A stretch of 64,000 bases of DNA. It comes from Nostoc sp. NIES-3756. GTDB lineage: Bacteria > Cyanobacteriota > Cyanobacteriia > Cyanobacteriales > Nostocaceae. The DNA lies in NCBI RefSeq assembly GCF_001548375.1, contig NZ_AP017295.1:5966001-6030000 (forward strand), given 5' to 3'. Made by a program: the position numbers and the translations under genes. Position 1 is the first letter of the stretch. Each line of letters starts with the position of its first letter. The notes under the pieces were generated by a model. That model did not search any database. It was not told where the DNA came from and saw only the letters and a list, made by a program, of their open reading frames with translations. Positions 56,088 through 64,000 of this stretch are shown piece by piece.

Positions 56088-57326
56088 ATGATAAAGAGTC
56101 CAGAGAAACTTGCAGATACGACAATTCAGTTTTCGGCTCCGGTCACAGCTAAATCGCCGGAACTCCAGCAGCTTTTTGACTATATAGCTTTGGGAGCTTC
56201 TGAGCGCGATCGCGATCGCATCCTACCCTTTGATGTGGTGGAACTAATTCGTCGTTCTCGCCTGGGTGCGTTGAGAATACCTGTTGCTGAAGGTGGTGCT
56301 GGTAGCACTGCACGGGAACTATTTGAGGTCGTAATTCGCCTGGGTGATGCTGACCCTAATGTTGCTCATATTGTGCGCAATCATTTCTCTGTGACCGAGC
56401 GAATTTTGCGTTCTGAGCGTACCGAGAGAAACCGTCGATGGCTCAAGGCGGTTGTCGATGGGGCGATTATTGGACTCGCTTCCACTGAATTGGAAGTCAA
56501 GCGGGCTGGCGGCGGGCAAGTCGTAAATACGAAATTAACACCCGATGGTGATGGCTATCGTCTGAATGGAACGAAGTATTACAGCACTGGCAGCCTTTAT
56601 GCAGACTTGATTTTTGTGCGTGTACTAGTACCCGATGGCACTACAGCGTTTATACTCATTCCTACTAACCGTGAGGGTCTTGAACTCGTGGACGACTGGG
56701 ACGGCTTCGGACAAAGACTCACAGGTACGGGAACGACAACATTCACGAATGTCCGTGTAGAGGCAGATGAGGTATTTTTTGAGACAGACACAGACAAAGA
56801 CAACCTACCCTACAACATCGTCCCGCAATTATTTTTAACAGCAATTAATGCTGGTATTATTCGCAGCGTTCTACGCGATGCTACAGCCCTCATCCGTAAC
56901 AGACCCCGGACTTTCTACCATGCTGTATCCGAGCAAGCAGCAGATGACCCAATCTTGCAGCAGACTGTTGGGCAGATTGCCGCCAATGCCTTTGCGGCCG
57001 AAGCGATTGTCCTAGCCGCAGCTGATGGACTTGACCGCCTCCCTGCTGCCCAAGCTCAGGGAGAGGAAACTGAGACAGCTGTAGCTTTGGCAACTTCTTT
57101 GAGTGCATCCAAGGCGAAGTTGATTGTTGATGATTTGGCTCTACGTTCAGCTACCTTGTTGTTTGAAGTTGGTGGAGCTTCCACAACTAAGAAAAGCTCC
57201 AACTTTGACCGTCATTGGCGCAATGCCCGTACTTTATCCTCACACAACCCAAATCATTTTAAAGCTCGTGCGATCGGGGACTACGAGATCAACGGTACAC
57301 CATTGCCGCAACGAGGATTCTTCTAA
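56088..57326 (+). CDS. SfnB/DszC-like flavin-dependent (acyl-CoA-dehydrogenase-fold) enzyme
   Basis: 412 residues. The acyl-CoA dehydrogenase fold shows ALRIPVAEGGAGSTARELFEVV, ADPNVAHIVRNHF, IIGLASTELEVK and the C-terminal LLFEVGGASTT. Homologues are SfnB (sulfone and sulfur acquisition) and DszC (dibenzothiophene monooxygenase). They oxygenate sulfur compounds with FMNH2. It lies upstream of an LLM gene (88 bp), a pairing typical of sulfone-type desulfurisation genes. GGAG precedes the ATG. Confidence 0.87.
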   Translation: MIKSPEKLADTTIQFSAPVTAKSPELQQLFDYIALGASERDRDRILPFDVVELIRRSRLGALRIPVAEGGAGSTARELFEVVIRLGDADPNVAHIVRNHFSVTERILRSERTERNRRWLKAVVDGAIIGLASTELEVKRAGGGQVVNTKLTPDGDGYRLNGTKYYSTGSLYADLIFVRVLVPDGTTAFILIPTNREGLELVDDWDGFGQRLTGTGTTTFTNVRVEADEVFFETDTDKDNLPYNIVPQLFLTAINAGIIRSVLRDATALIRNRPRTFYHAVSEQAADDPILQQTVGQIAANAFAAEAIVLAAADGLDRLPAAQAQGEETETAVALATSLSASKAKLIVDDLALRSATLLFEVGGASTTKKSSNFDRHWRNARTLSSHNPNHFKARAIGDYEINGTPLPQRGFF

Positions 57327-57341
57327 TTTTGTTCAGATTCT

Positions 57342-57379
57342 CGACTTCTCAAATATCCAAAGCATCTTATGAGAAGTCG
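57342..57379 (+). promoter_or_regulatory. hairpin before the LLM gene at 57414
   Basis: CGACTTCTCA and TGAGAAGTCG are perfect 10-bp arms with an 18-nt loop. The hairpin overlaps an alternative ATG (57369) of the downstream gene, so it could affect translation or transcription. Confidence 0.5.
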
Positions 57380-57413
57380 GGAATTACAGCCAAGCAAAAC
57401 TGTAGAGAGAATT

Positions 57414-58604
57414 ATGAGTGTAATTGACACCACTTCTTTGACAACCAGTCAAGAGGCGATCGCTAGTCCTACAGACTATCCCGACAGTCCTCTATCCCAG
57501 GCTCTTCGGCAGCCTGTGCTTTTAGGATTATTCTTACCAATTCATCATGGTGGTTGGAGTTCATCAACCTTACCGCGTACTACCGACTGGTCTTTTGATT
57601 ACAATGCCAAGTTGACACAAAAAGCTGAGGAGTTAGGTTTTGACTTAGTTTTCGGCTACTCTACATGGCAGCCAAAGGGCGGACAGGGGCCGACTCGCAC
57701 AGAAGCTGGTTTAGATGCCTTTATTGCCACTGCTTCCCTTGCTAGCATTACCTCACGTATTTTGTTAATTTCCACAATTCATGTCCTTTACGGGCCTTGG
57801 CATCCCATCCATCTAGCCAAATTTGGGGCGACACTTGACCACATTTCTCAAGGTCGCTGGGGAATAAATGTTGTCACCGGACATAGGGCTTATGAGCATG
57901 AACTGTTCGGCTGGAGTCAAATAGAACACGATCACCGTTATGAACTTGCCGACGAATTTATCACTGTTTTGAAACGGTTGTGGTCGGAAACTGAGAATTT
58001 CTCTTACAAGAGTCAGAGTTCTTGGCAGTTCAAGGATGCCTACATCAGCCCCCGTCCGCTTTATGGTCGTCCTATCCTAGTTAACGCCACTGGCTCGGAT
58101 GCCGGGATTAAGTTTGCTGGCCGCCATTCTGATATCGTCTTCATCACCAGTCCCGCAGGCGGAGATATAGAAAACGCCTTATCTTCCCTACCCGCTCATA
58201 CTGCCCGTGTAAAAGAATCAGCGATCGCGAATGGTAGAAAAATTCGCACCCTCTTAAATCCGCTTATCGTCGTGCGTGAAACGGAAAAAGAGGCTGAAGA
58301 ATATGCTCAAGCAATCATCGACCATGCAGATTATGAGTCAATTTCTGGGCGTTCTCGCATCAGCAGCGATGCCCACGCCTGGAGAGGACATCAGAAGGGA
58401 AATCTGCGTCATGGTGTTGGCAGTGCGATCGGCGGTAATGTGCAGCTAATCGGTTCCCCTGAACAAATCGCCGAACAACTCCTGCAACTAAATCAAGCTG
58501 GTGTCGATGGCTTTCAACTTGCTTTCTACGATTTTGAGCCAGATTTAGATTTCTTTGGCAAGCGTGTTCTACCACTCCTCAAACAAGCTGGACTTCGGCT
58601 TTGA
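57414..58604 (+). CDS. LLM monooxygenase, SfnG/dimethylsulfone-type
   Basis: 396 residues from the ATG at 57414 (MSVIDTTSL); an in-frame ATG at 57369 lies inside a hairpin. Marks are PVLLGLFLPIHHGGWSSST, ISTIHVLYGPWHPIHLAKFG, ISQGRWGINVVTGHRAYEHE and IEHDHRYELADEFITVLKRLW. It matches the group of FMNH2-dependent sulfone or alkanesulfonate monooxygenases. It lies 61 bp upstream of metI, so the oxygenase block runs directly into the transporter permease. Confidence 0.87.
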   Translation: MSVIDTTSLTTSQEAIASPTDYPDSPLSQALRQPVLLGLFLPIHHGGWSSSTLPRTTDWSFDYNAKLTQKAEELGFDLVFGYSTWQPKGGQGPTRTEAGLDAFIATASLASITSRILLISTIHVLYGPWHPIHLAKFGATLDHISQGRWGINVVTGHRAYEHELFGWSQIEHDHRYELADEFITVLKRLWSETENFSYKSQSSWQFKDAYISPRPLYGRPILVNATGSDAGIKFAGRHSDIVFITSPAGGDIENALSSLPAHTARVKESAIANGRKIRTLLNPLIVVRETEKEAEEYAQAIIDHADYESISGRSRISSDAHAWRGHQKGNLRHGVGSAIGGNVQLIGSPEQIAEQLLQLNQAGVDGFQLAFYDFEPDLDFFGKRVLPLLKQAGLRL

Positions 58605-58665
58605 ATCCACTACCAACTTGAGGATTTTTTAGCAGTTTCGCATTTCAAATTTGAGAACTACATAA

Positions 58666-59322
58666 ATGCAAGGACAAGAATTATTAGAAAGTTTATTGCT
58701 AGCAACTGGCGAAACTTTTTACATGGTAAGTATTTCTGCTTTGGTGGCAATACTTTTAGGCTTACCTTTGGGTTTATTCCTAGTAATGACAGGCCCTAGT
58801 AACTTGTTAGATTTTCCCCAACTGCATAAAGTGCTGGGTGCGATCGTTAATACTGGGCGATCGTTTCCTTTTATTATTTTGCTCGTCGTTTTAACACCAC
58901 TCACCCGCCTAATTGTTGGTACTTCCATCGGTAGCACGGCGGCATTAGTTCCCCTCACTCTCGCTGCAATTCCATTTTTTGGACGCATTGCTGAAACCAG
59001 CATTTTAGAAGTTGATAAGGGACTAATAGAAGCTGCCGAAGCAATGGGGTGCAATTATTGGCAAATTGTGCTTAAAGTTTTAATTCCTGAAGCTTTGCCC
59101 TCATTGATATTAGGCATGACTATTTTGGTTGTGAGTTTACTTAATTCTTCCGCGATGGCTGGTGCTGTTGGTGGCGGTGGATTAGGTAATTTGGCAATTC
59201 AATACGGCTACCAACGCTTCGACGTAGGAGTCATGTTTTCTACCATTGTGGTTTTGATTGCATTAGTGCAAATTCTTCAATTTTTAGGTGATTTCATTGC
59301 CCAGCGTATGAGAAAACGCTGA
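58666..59322 (+). CDS. metI: MetI, methionine ABC transporter permease
   Basis: 218 residues, five spans. Family marks are NTGRSFPFIILLVVLTPLTR, the EAA-type coupling loop EAAEAMGCNYWQIVLKVLIPEALPSLI, and AMAGAVGGGGLGNLAIQYGYQRFD. It pairs with MetN (51693), 6 kb away across four desulfurisation genes. A third metQ follows at 59403. Confidence 0.93.
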   Translation: MQGQELLESLLLATGETFYMVSISALVAILLGLPLGLFLVMTGPSNLLDFPQLHKVLGAIVNTGRSFPFIILLVVLTPLTRLIVGTSIGSTAALVPLTLAAIPFFGRIAETSILEVDKGLIEAAEAMGCNYWQIVLKVLIPEALPSLILGMTILVVSLLNSSAMAGAVGGGGLGNLAIQYGYQRFDVGVMFSTIVVLIALVQILQFLGDFIAQRMRKR

Positions 59323-59402
59323 CCAAAAGTCGGAGCTTAAAGCAATTTAAAATTAACAATTACTAGATTCAGGATTTACAATTTACATCAATTACAAGTT
59401 TT

Positions 59403-60251
59403 ATGAATACACGCCGCTTTTTCCTAACAGCTTTAGGCTCTCTTACTGCCTCTTTAATCGTTGCTAGTTGTAACCAGCAATCTGCTCAAACTCCCACTAA
59501 CAATACACAAACCATTAGCCAGAAGGAGCAAAAAGAAGTCATTAAAGTTGGGGTAACTGGTATAGTTTCTCAAGATATTTTAAAATTTGTCAATAAGAAT
59601 CTAGCTGAAAAAGAAGGCTTAGAAATTCAAGTTGTCACTTTTAACGATTGGATACAACCCAATACAGCTTTGCGCGATCAAGTAATAGATGCTAATTTTT
59701 TTCAGCACAAACCTTTCATGAATAATGCTGTTAAGGAACTCAAAATAAACTTAGTCCCATTGAATACTATTTATTTAAACACATTAGGACTTTTTTCTAA
59801 AAAAATTAAGTCAGTTAATGAAATTCCCCAAAATGCAACTGTAACTATTGCTAATGATGTGATTAATAATGACCGAGGGTTACGCTTATTAGCAGCTAAT
59901 GGTTTAATTAAATTAAAAGAAAATGCTCCACAATTTGTTACTCAAAGAGATATTGCAGCTAACCCGAAAAATTTGCGAATCAAAGAGGTAGAGGGTGTAC
60001 AAGTTGTTCGTGCTATTAATGATGTAGATTTTATCGTGTCTTCGGCTCAAACTGTGGCACTTGCAGGTATAGAACCTAATTCTATGGGCAAAGAAACAGC
60101 TAAGGATAAGAAATATGCTCTAGCATTAGTCACATTACAGGGCAAAGAAAACGAACCTAAGATTCAAAAGTTAAACCAGTTACTTGTTCATCCCAGTGTT
60201 AAAGAGTTTATCAATAATGAATACAAGGGAAGACTCATACCCGTTTTCTAG
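59403..60251 (+). CDS. metQ: MetQ/NlpA-family substrate-binding lipoprotein, copy 3
   Basis: 282 residues. TRRFFLTALG is twin-arginine-like and the lipobox is IVASC (Cys23). The mature domain is MetQ-like (KVGVTGIVSQDILKFVNKNL, DQVIDANFFQHKPFMNNAVK, NTLGLFSKKIKSVNEIPQ) and closer to copy 1 than to copy 2. It lies 80 bp after metI and ends the transport block. Confidence 0.88.
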   Translation: MNTRRFFLTALGSLTASLIVASCNQQSAQTPTNNTQTISQKEQKEVIKVGVTGIVSQDILKFVNKNLAEKEGLEIQVVTFNDWIQPNTALRDQVIDANFFQHKPFMNNAVKELKINLVPLNTIYLNTLGLFSKKIKSVNEIPQNATVTIANDVINNDRGLRLLAANGLIKLKENAPQFVTQRDIAANPKNLRIKEVEGVQVVRAINDVDFIVSSAQTVALAGIEPNSMGKETAKDKKYALALVTLQGKENEPKIQKLNQLLVHPSVKEFINNEYKGRLIPVF

Positions 60252-60785
60252 AGATGAATCAGGTTTTTGAGAGGATGCGATCAGCTACGCTGAGCGGAAC
60301 GCCATCGCCACAAGAGTAAATTCCCATAAATCCTTGATCACACAGCGATTCTTCGCTTCCCGCACCTGCTCGTTCCCAGAGCGGTGCGGTTTCTGCTTAT
60401 GGATAAAGTTGCTGTATATTACTCTGCTCCTGACTCTGAGAGGGTTTGAGGACATGACATCCATTTTTTTTGCTAAGTTTGCTTAAGCTTTGTGAAGAAG
60501 TATGTTATTTTATTAATTGTCTTAACTATGATTAGCTTTGGTATTTTCGAGCGAGCTGACAGCGATGGCGTTCCGTCTACTGTCGGCGATCGCTTTTATT
60601 TTTTAAGAGAAGTTAAATCAGAAATATAGTTGTTTGAAGTGGAATGAGTGCGATCGCAGTTTCGGTCATGTGAAAGCTTGACTCTTAGTTAAAACTCAGT
60701 ATTCTTCCTGTGCCAGAAATGACTTGCCCAAGCCGTGGAAATTTGCCACAATAGAGCCAAATTTTCCACTACCAAGCAATAAATT
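60252..60785. other. non-coding gap before the kinase gene
   Basis: 534 bp. There is a short dispersed motif (AGCTACGCTGAGCGGAACGCC) near 60282 and another (CCCGCACCTGCTCGTTCCC) near 60360, but no gene or clear terminator. Confidence 0.4.
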
Positions 60786-62525
60786 ATGCTAACGTCTGGT
60801 GTCATTCTGCGTAAACGTTATGAAATCATCTATATCCTGGGCAGTGGCGGATTTGGCGACACCTATTTAGCAGTAGATTTAGACCTACCCTATCAACCCA
60901 AGTGCGTAGTCAAACACCTCAAACCAAACTCCGACCCAGGTGTACTACAAATAGTTAGAAGATTATTTGACAGCGAAGCCCAAGTTTTATATCGGTTAGG
61001 CAATGATAGCGACCAAATACCCAGACTATTTGCCCACTTTGAAGAACAAAGCGAATTTTATCTAGTCCAAGAATTTGTAGATGGGGCAGACTTAAGTAAA
61101 GAAATCACTCCAGGTAAAAAGTTAACTGAGCAAGAAGTCACCAAGCTATTACAAGAAATCCTAGAAATATTAGCAGTAGTTCATAGAAAGAACATCATCC
61201 ACCGCGACATTAAACCGCAGAATATTATGCGCCGCCATCAAGACAACAAAATAGTCCTGATTGACTTTGGTGCAGTTAAAGAAATTAATACCATGATGGT
61301 AAATAGCCAAAGTCAAACCAGTGTTAGCGTTGTGATTGGCACACATGGTTATATGCCAAGTGAACAAGCAGTTGGACAACCGAAATTATGCAGTGATGTC
61401 TATGCGGTAGGGATGTTAGCAATTTATGCTTTGACAGGTATCCAACCCCACGAACTACCAAAAGATCCTACTAATGGCGAGGTAATTTGGCTCAATTGGG
61501 CAAAGGTCAGCAAAAAATTGGCAGATGTTTTAACTAAGATGATCAGTTATCACTTTCGAGACAGATATCTTTCAGCAGAGGAAGCGTTACAAGCACTCAA
61601 CCCACCACAACGAAGACAAGCGCCATCAAGAATTTCTAATACGCCTTCTCCTGTTTTAAAACGAAGACAAGCGCCACCAAGAATTTCTAATACGCCTTCT
61701 CCTGTTTCCGCCAATAACTTAAAAAGCTTTCAATTTGAAACGGTGACGGTAGATGCAAAAGGAAATATTACTAACCGCCGTAACCTGAAAGCAAAATATT
61801 TTGTCGAAGACTTAGGGAATGGTATCACCTTGGAAATGGTGCAGATACCAGGGGGAACATTTACTATGGGTTCACCGGAAGGGGAGAAATATAGACAAAC
61901 AGATGAAAGTCCTCAGCATCAGGTGACAGTTCCCGGTTTCTTCATGGGGAGATATGCAGTTACCCAAGCACAGTATCAAGCAATTATGGGGACAAATCCT
62001 TCTAGATTCAAAGGTGAAAAGCGACCTGTAGAAAAGGTAAGTTGGGATGATGCGGTGGAGTTTTGCAAAAGATTGAGTCAGAAGACAGGAAAAACCTACA
62101 GGTTGCCCAGCGAAGCCGAATGGGAATATGCTTGTCGTGCAGGAACAACCACACCGTTTTATTTTGGCGAAACCATCACCACAGATTTAGTCAACTATCA
62201 CGGTAGTTATCCCTATGGTGCTGCACCCAAAGGTGAATACCGTTTGCAAACAACAGATGTAGGAAAATTTCCGCCAAACTCTTTTGGTTTATACGATATG
62301 TGTGGTAATACATGGGAATGGTGTCAAGATTTATATAATGAGAGTTACCAAGGCGCGCCAACAGATGGTAGTACGTGGCTAAGTGGTAAAGATAATAACA
62401 TAAAGCTGCTGCGTGGCGGTAGTTTGTACGTCTTCGCTGTTCATTGCCGTTCTGCCTATCGCCATAGAGATGCTATCACGAATCTTAGAGACAACGTTGG
62501 GTTTCGTGTGGTGGCTGTGGCGTGA
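60786..62525 (+). CDS. Ser/Thr kinase fused to FGE-sulfatase domain (DGR-type variable protein)
   Basis: 579 residues. Kinase domain about 12-270: P-loop GSGGFG (19-24), Lys43 in VVKHL, HRDIKPQN (Asp141), DFG (Asp160). A linker with two 17-residue repeats (RRQAPSRISNTPSPVLK type) follows. The C-terminal domain (about 345-579) is FGE/SUMF1-like: IPGGTFTMGSPEGE, YRLPSEAEWEYACRAGT, GNTWEWCQDLY, LLRGGS, GFRVV. The last part is a likely diversified region (547-569), where most residues are encoded by NNC/NNT codons. Such kinase-FGE fusions are known DGR targets in cyanobacteria. The FGE fold probably displays a ligand-binding face rather than making formylglycine. Confidence 0.87.
   Translation: MLTSGVILRKRYEIIYILGSGGFGDTYLAVDLDLPYQPKCVVKHLKPNSDPGVLQIVRRLFDSEAQVLYRLGNDSDQIPRLFAHFEEQSEFYLVQEFVDGADLSKEITPGKKLTEQEVTKLLQEILEILAVVHRKNIIHRDIKPQNIMRRHQDNKIVLIDFGAVKEINTMMVNSQSQTSVSVVIGTHGYMPSEQAVGQPKLCSDVYAVGMLAIYALTGIQPHELPKDPTNGEVIWLNWAKVSKKLADVLTKMISYHFRDRYLSAEEALQALNPPQRRQAPSRISNTPSPVLKRRQAPPRISNTPSPVSANNLKSFQFETVTVDAKGNITNRRNLKAKYFVEDLGNGITLEMVQIPGGTFTMGSPEGEKYRQTDESPQHQVTVPGFFMGRYAVTQAQYQAIMGTNPSRFKGEKRPVEKVSWDDAVEFCKRLSQKTGKTYRLPSEAEWEYACRAGTTTPFYFGETITTDLVNYHGSYPYGAAPKGEYRLQTTDVGKFPPNSFGLYDMCGNTWEWCQDLYNESYQGAPTDGSTWLSGKDNNIKLLRGGSLYVFAVHCRSAYRHRDAITNLRDNVGFRVVAVA
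61610..61707 (+). repeat. 51-bp tandem repeat in the kinase linker
   Basis: Two nearly identical 47-bp units at a 51-bp period (ACGAAGACAAGCGCCA...CCTTCTCCTGTTT), encoding 17-residue Pro/Ser/Arg-rich repeats between the kinase and FGE domains. Confidence 0.85.
62418..62495 (+). other. predicted DGR variable region (VR)
   Basis: Codons 545-570. Between the conserved RGGS and GFRVV, codons 548-553 read TAC GTC TTC GCT GTT CAT; later variable codons are TAT, CAT, GAT, GCT, ATC, CTT, GAC. All end in C or T, as produced by adenine-specific mutagenesis of AAC/AAT in a template repeat, while intervening codons (TGC, CGT, TCT, GCC, CGC, AGA) look constant. Confidence 0.75.
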
Positions 62526-62665
62526 GTATTCTTTACCCCATACACCTTTCCCTTTTTGCACTCTTAACTTCTTAATTAATATTAATTATAAGCTAGGATA
62601 AACATAAATCAGCAGTTAATTTTAATAGTTGCATTAATCCAAAATTGCAATATAGGAAAAAGAGC

Positions 62666-62938
62666 GTGCAAGCCATTCTTTTAAGCAGCGAAGAAGTCGG
62701 CAAACGAGCCAGGGCATTATATGACAATAACATTCGTCAGCAGGTAAAGACAGAAGAAAACATCGGTAAAATGGTAGTTATCGACATAGAAACAGGTGAA
62801 TATGCAGTTGATAAAACAGGCATAGAATCAGCCCGTTATTTACGTCAAAAGAACCCATTGGCTAGACTTTATGGGATTTGCATTGGTTATAAGTTCGCTG
62901 TTTCTTTCTGTGGTGATATGGAGCGTGATGATAGGTGA
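62666..62938 (+). CDS. small unknown protein paired with an aspartic protease gene
   Basis: 90 residues. The start is GTG at 62666 (VQAILLSSEE) with AGGA about 10 bp upstream; the TTG at 62645 is less likely. There is a mixed charged N-half with EEVGKRARALYDNN and a middle KMVVIDIETGEYAVD. No family is named with confidence. Its stop overlaps the GTG of the next gene (GTGA), so the two are translationally coupled. This two-gene pair is common in cyanobacteria and might be a toxin-antitoxin-like or regulatory unit, but that is not shown. Confidence 0.65.
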   Translation: MQAILLSSEEVGKRARALYDNNIRQQVKTEENIGKMVVIDIETGEYAVDKTGIESARYLRQKNPLARLYGICIGYKFAVSFCGDMERDDR

Positions 62939-63282
62939 TCACTGGTATCATCAAAAGTGGACATCCTACAGTTAACATAATATTTCGTCTTTCAAATCAA
63001 CCAGATTTTACTATTGAATTTGTGATTGATACAGGGTTTACAGGCGATTTGAGTTTACCACTAGCAGCAGTCAATTTAATGAATTTGCCTTTTCTTTATG
63101 AACTATCTGCAAATCTAACTAATAATAGTTGGGTAGATATTCCACTACATGAGGCTGTTATTCTCTGGAATGGAGAGGAAAGAGTAGTTAATGTTTTAGC
63201 CACAGGAAGGCGGCCTTTATTGGGGACAGCTTTATTGGATGGTTATGAATTGACTTTACAGTTCACAGAAGTGGTTTGGTAA
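62935..63282 (+). CDS. clan AA (retropepsin-like) aspartic protease-fold protein
   Basis: 115 residues, about the size of one retropepsin lobe. The active-site motif is VIDTGFTGDLSLP (Asp32-Thr-Gly), with the hydrophobic-hydrophobic-Gly segment LLGTALLDG near residue 96. As in other clan AA proteins it would work as a homodimer. The start GTG overlaps the upstream stop. The partner gene is always adjacent in the arrangement seen here; the substrate is unknown. Confidence 0.82.
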   Translation: MITGIIKSGHPTVNIIFRLSNQPDFTIEFVIDTGFTGDLSLPLAAVNLMNLPFLYELSANLTNNSWVDIPLHEAVILWNGEERVVNVLATGRRPLLGTALLDGYELTLQFTEVVW

Positions 63283-63362
63283 CAATTGATGATTTATAAT
63301 TACCAAACCATTATATTTTTGCAATGCAGCCTCTACAACGGTCTCCACAACATGGTTAGCAA

Positions 63363-64000
63363 TTACTCAGCTAAATTAATCGCTGGGTTACGGCTAAAAA
63401 AGCCTCTTGGAGATAGTTTAAACCCAAGTTTGTGAACAGGCATCACGGGCCAATCTTCTGGTTTGGGTACATGAGTAATACCCATCGTGTACCACAGAAC
63501 TATATCTTGATTAACCAACGATTCATCATCAGCAATATATTGGGGTAAACCTTGTCCTGGTGGCGCTTGGTTGGGATAATCACCACCTGCATATAATTCA
63601 CCCGCTTTGTATTTAGTCACCCAAACATGATGGGTGGCAAACTCAGCCTTCTGCCGAATTTTCGCCCCCTCTACTGGGAAAAATACGGTGTTACCTCCTG
63701 GCATTAACATATATGCAGGCGCAACTCCTAAAGCATTCTTTTTCTCTGCACTGGCAATCATCCATTCTCGACTGTGTTTGATATCCAAATCACGCACAGC
63801 AGCTTTTTCAGTCTTGAGTGGAGTATCTTTAACTGTCATTGCATTACCTATTAGGTTATTCTTACCCATCGGTAAGCTTTGCACATTCATCTCCATTACA
63901 TTATTAGCTTGTCCATCAACATCCATATCTAAGCGATAGTTAAAAAAGTGCTGATGGTTGACACCAAAAAGGTTTTTAGCCAGCAACCGTCCATAAGCAT
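63363..64000 (-). CDS. copper amine oxidase, C-terminal part (5' end outside window)
   Basis: About 212 residues, open at the window edge. Two of the copper ligands are in NHQHFFNYRLDMDVDG (H-x-H) and the third is in GITHVPKPEDWPVMP. The segment matches the C-terminal catalytic beta-sandwich of primary amine oxidases, which oxidise amines to aldehydes with H2O2 and ammonia. The TPQ-forming Tyr lies upstream, outside the window. The TTG at 63984 is only an internal codon; the gene continues beyond 64000. Confidence 0.93.
   Translation of the reverse strand, partial: AYGRLLAKNLFGVNHQHFFNYRLDMDVDGQANNVMEMNVQSLPMGKNNLIGNAMTVKDTPLKTEKAAVRDLDIKHSREWMIASAEKKNALGVAPAYMLMPGGNTVFFPVEGAKIRQKAEFATHHVWVTKYKAGELYAGGDYPNQAPPGQGLPQYIADDESLVNQDIVLWYTMGITHVPKPEDWPVMPVHKLGFKLSPRGFFSRNPAINLAE

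Noticed and set aside
62526..64000. A DGR reverse transcriptase or template repeat next to the variable kinase gene
   Set aside because: The following frames are a small unknown protein, a retropepsin-like protein and an amine oxidase. No RT motif and no adenine-rich copy of the variable region was seen.

Overview
The window looks like chromosome of a filamentous, heterocyst-type cyanobacterium (Nostoc/Anabaena group). The grounds are the very frequent HIP1 octamer GCGATCGC, runs of short tandem repeats between genes (GGAGGCA heptamers and TAGTCATTAGTC-like strings), a devBCA-type exporter, a COP23 protein, and a haemagglutinin/CHAT protein of cyanobacterial type. No rRNA, tRNA, CRISPR array or intact transposase was seen.

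Layout. 1-2450: most of uvrA (minus), cut by the window edge. 3.3-13.2 kb: a two-partner-secretion locus. A 1591-residue TpsA-like protein ends in a CHAT protease domain. Two secreted trypsin-like proteases and a COP23 protein lie upstream on the same strand, and a TpsB outer-membrane transporter is divergent. Related ~90-bp repeats sit at both ends. 13.5-20.6 kb: an SGNH lipoprotein, small membrane proteins, a HAD phosphatase, a cyanobacterial membrane protein and devBCA. 21.6-28.4 kb: housekeeping and unknown genes on the minus strand (GFA-type protein, mtnA, an MBL-fold protein without its metal motif, panD, ppa, folB, two unknowns, a methyltransferase). 28.5-35.5 kb: a GT39 glycosyltransferase, then a MarR regulator with HlyD, MFS and EmrB-like efflux genes.

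36-60 kb is an accessory organosulfur-acquisition island. It holds a methyltransferase-GST pair, a 2OG-Fe(II) oxygenase, an adenylylsulfate-reductase-like flavoprotein with its 2x[4Fe-4S] ferredoxin, two intact and one broken sulfonate-type binding proteins, four LLM flavin monooxygenases, a SfnB/DszC-like flavoprotein, a YfcF-like GST, two paralogous helical proteins with conserved Asp/Glu/His motifs that suggest a di-metal oxygenase, and a MetNIQ-type importer. The importer has three binding proteins, and its permease gene is separated from the ATPase gene by the oxygenase block. The simplest reading is import of methionine-like, sulfonate or sulfone compounds, oxidative C-S cleavage, and delivery of sulfite to assimilation. 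The window contains no ssuB or ssuC, so the sulfonate binding proteins must use transport partners elsewhere.

60.8-64 kb: a Ser/Thr kinase fused to an FGE-sulfatase domain, whose last 35 residues look like the variable region of a diversity-generating retroelement (DGR). Nearly all variable codons are NNC or NNT, as expected from adenine mutagenesis of AAC/AAT. No reverse transcriptase or template repeat is in the window, so it would be a remote target. A coupled pair (unknown small protein and retropepsin-like protease) follows, then the C-terminal part of a copper amine oxidase cut by the window end.
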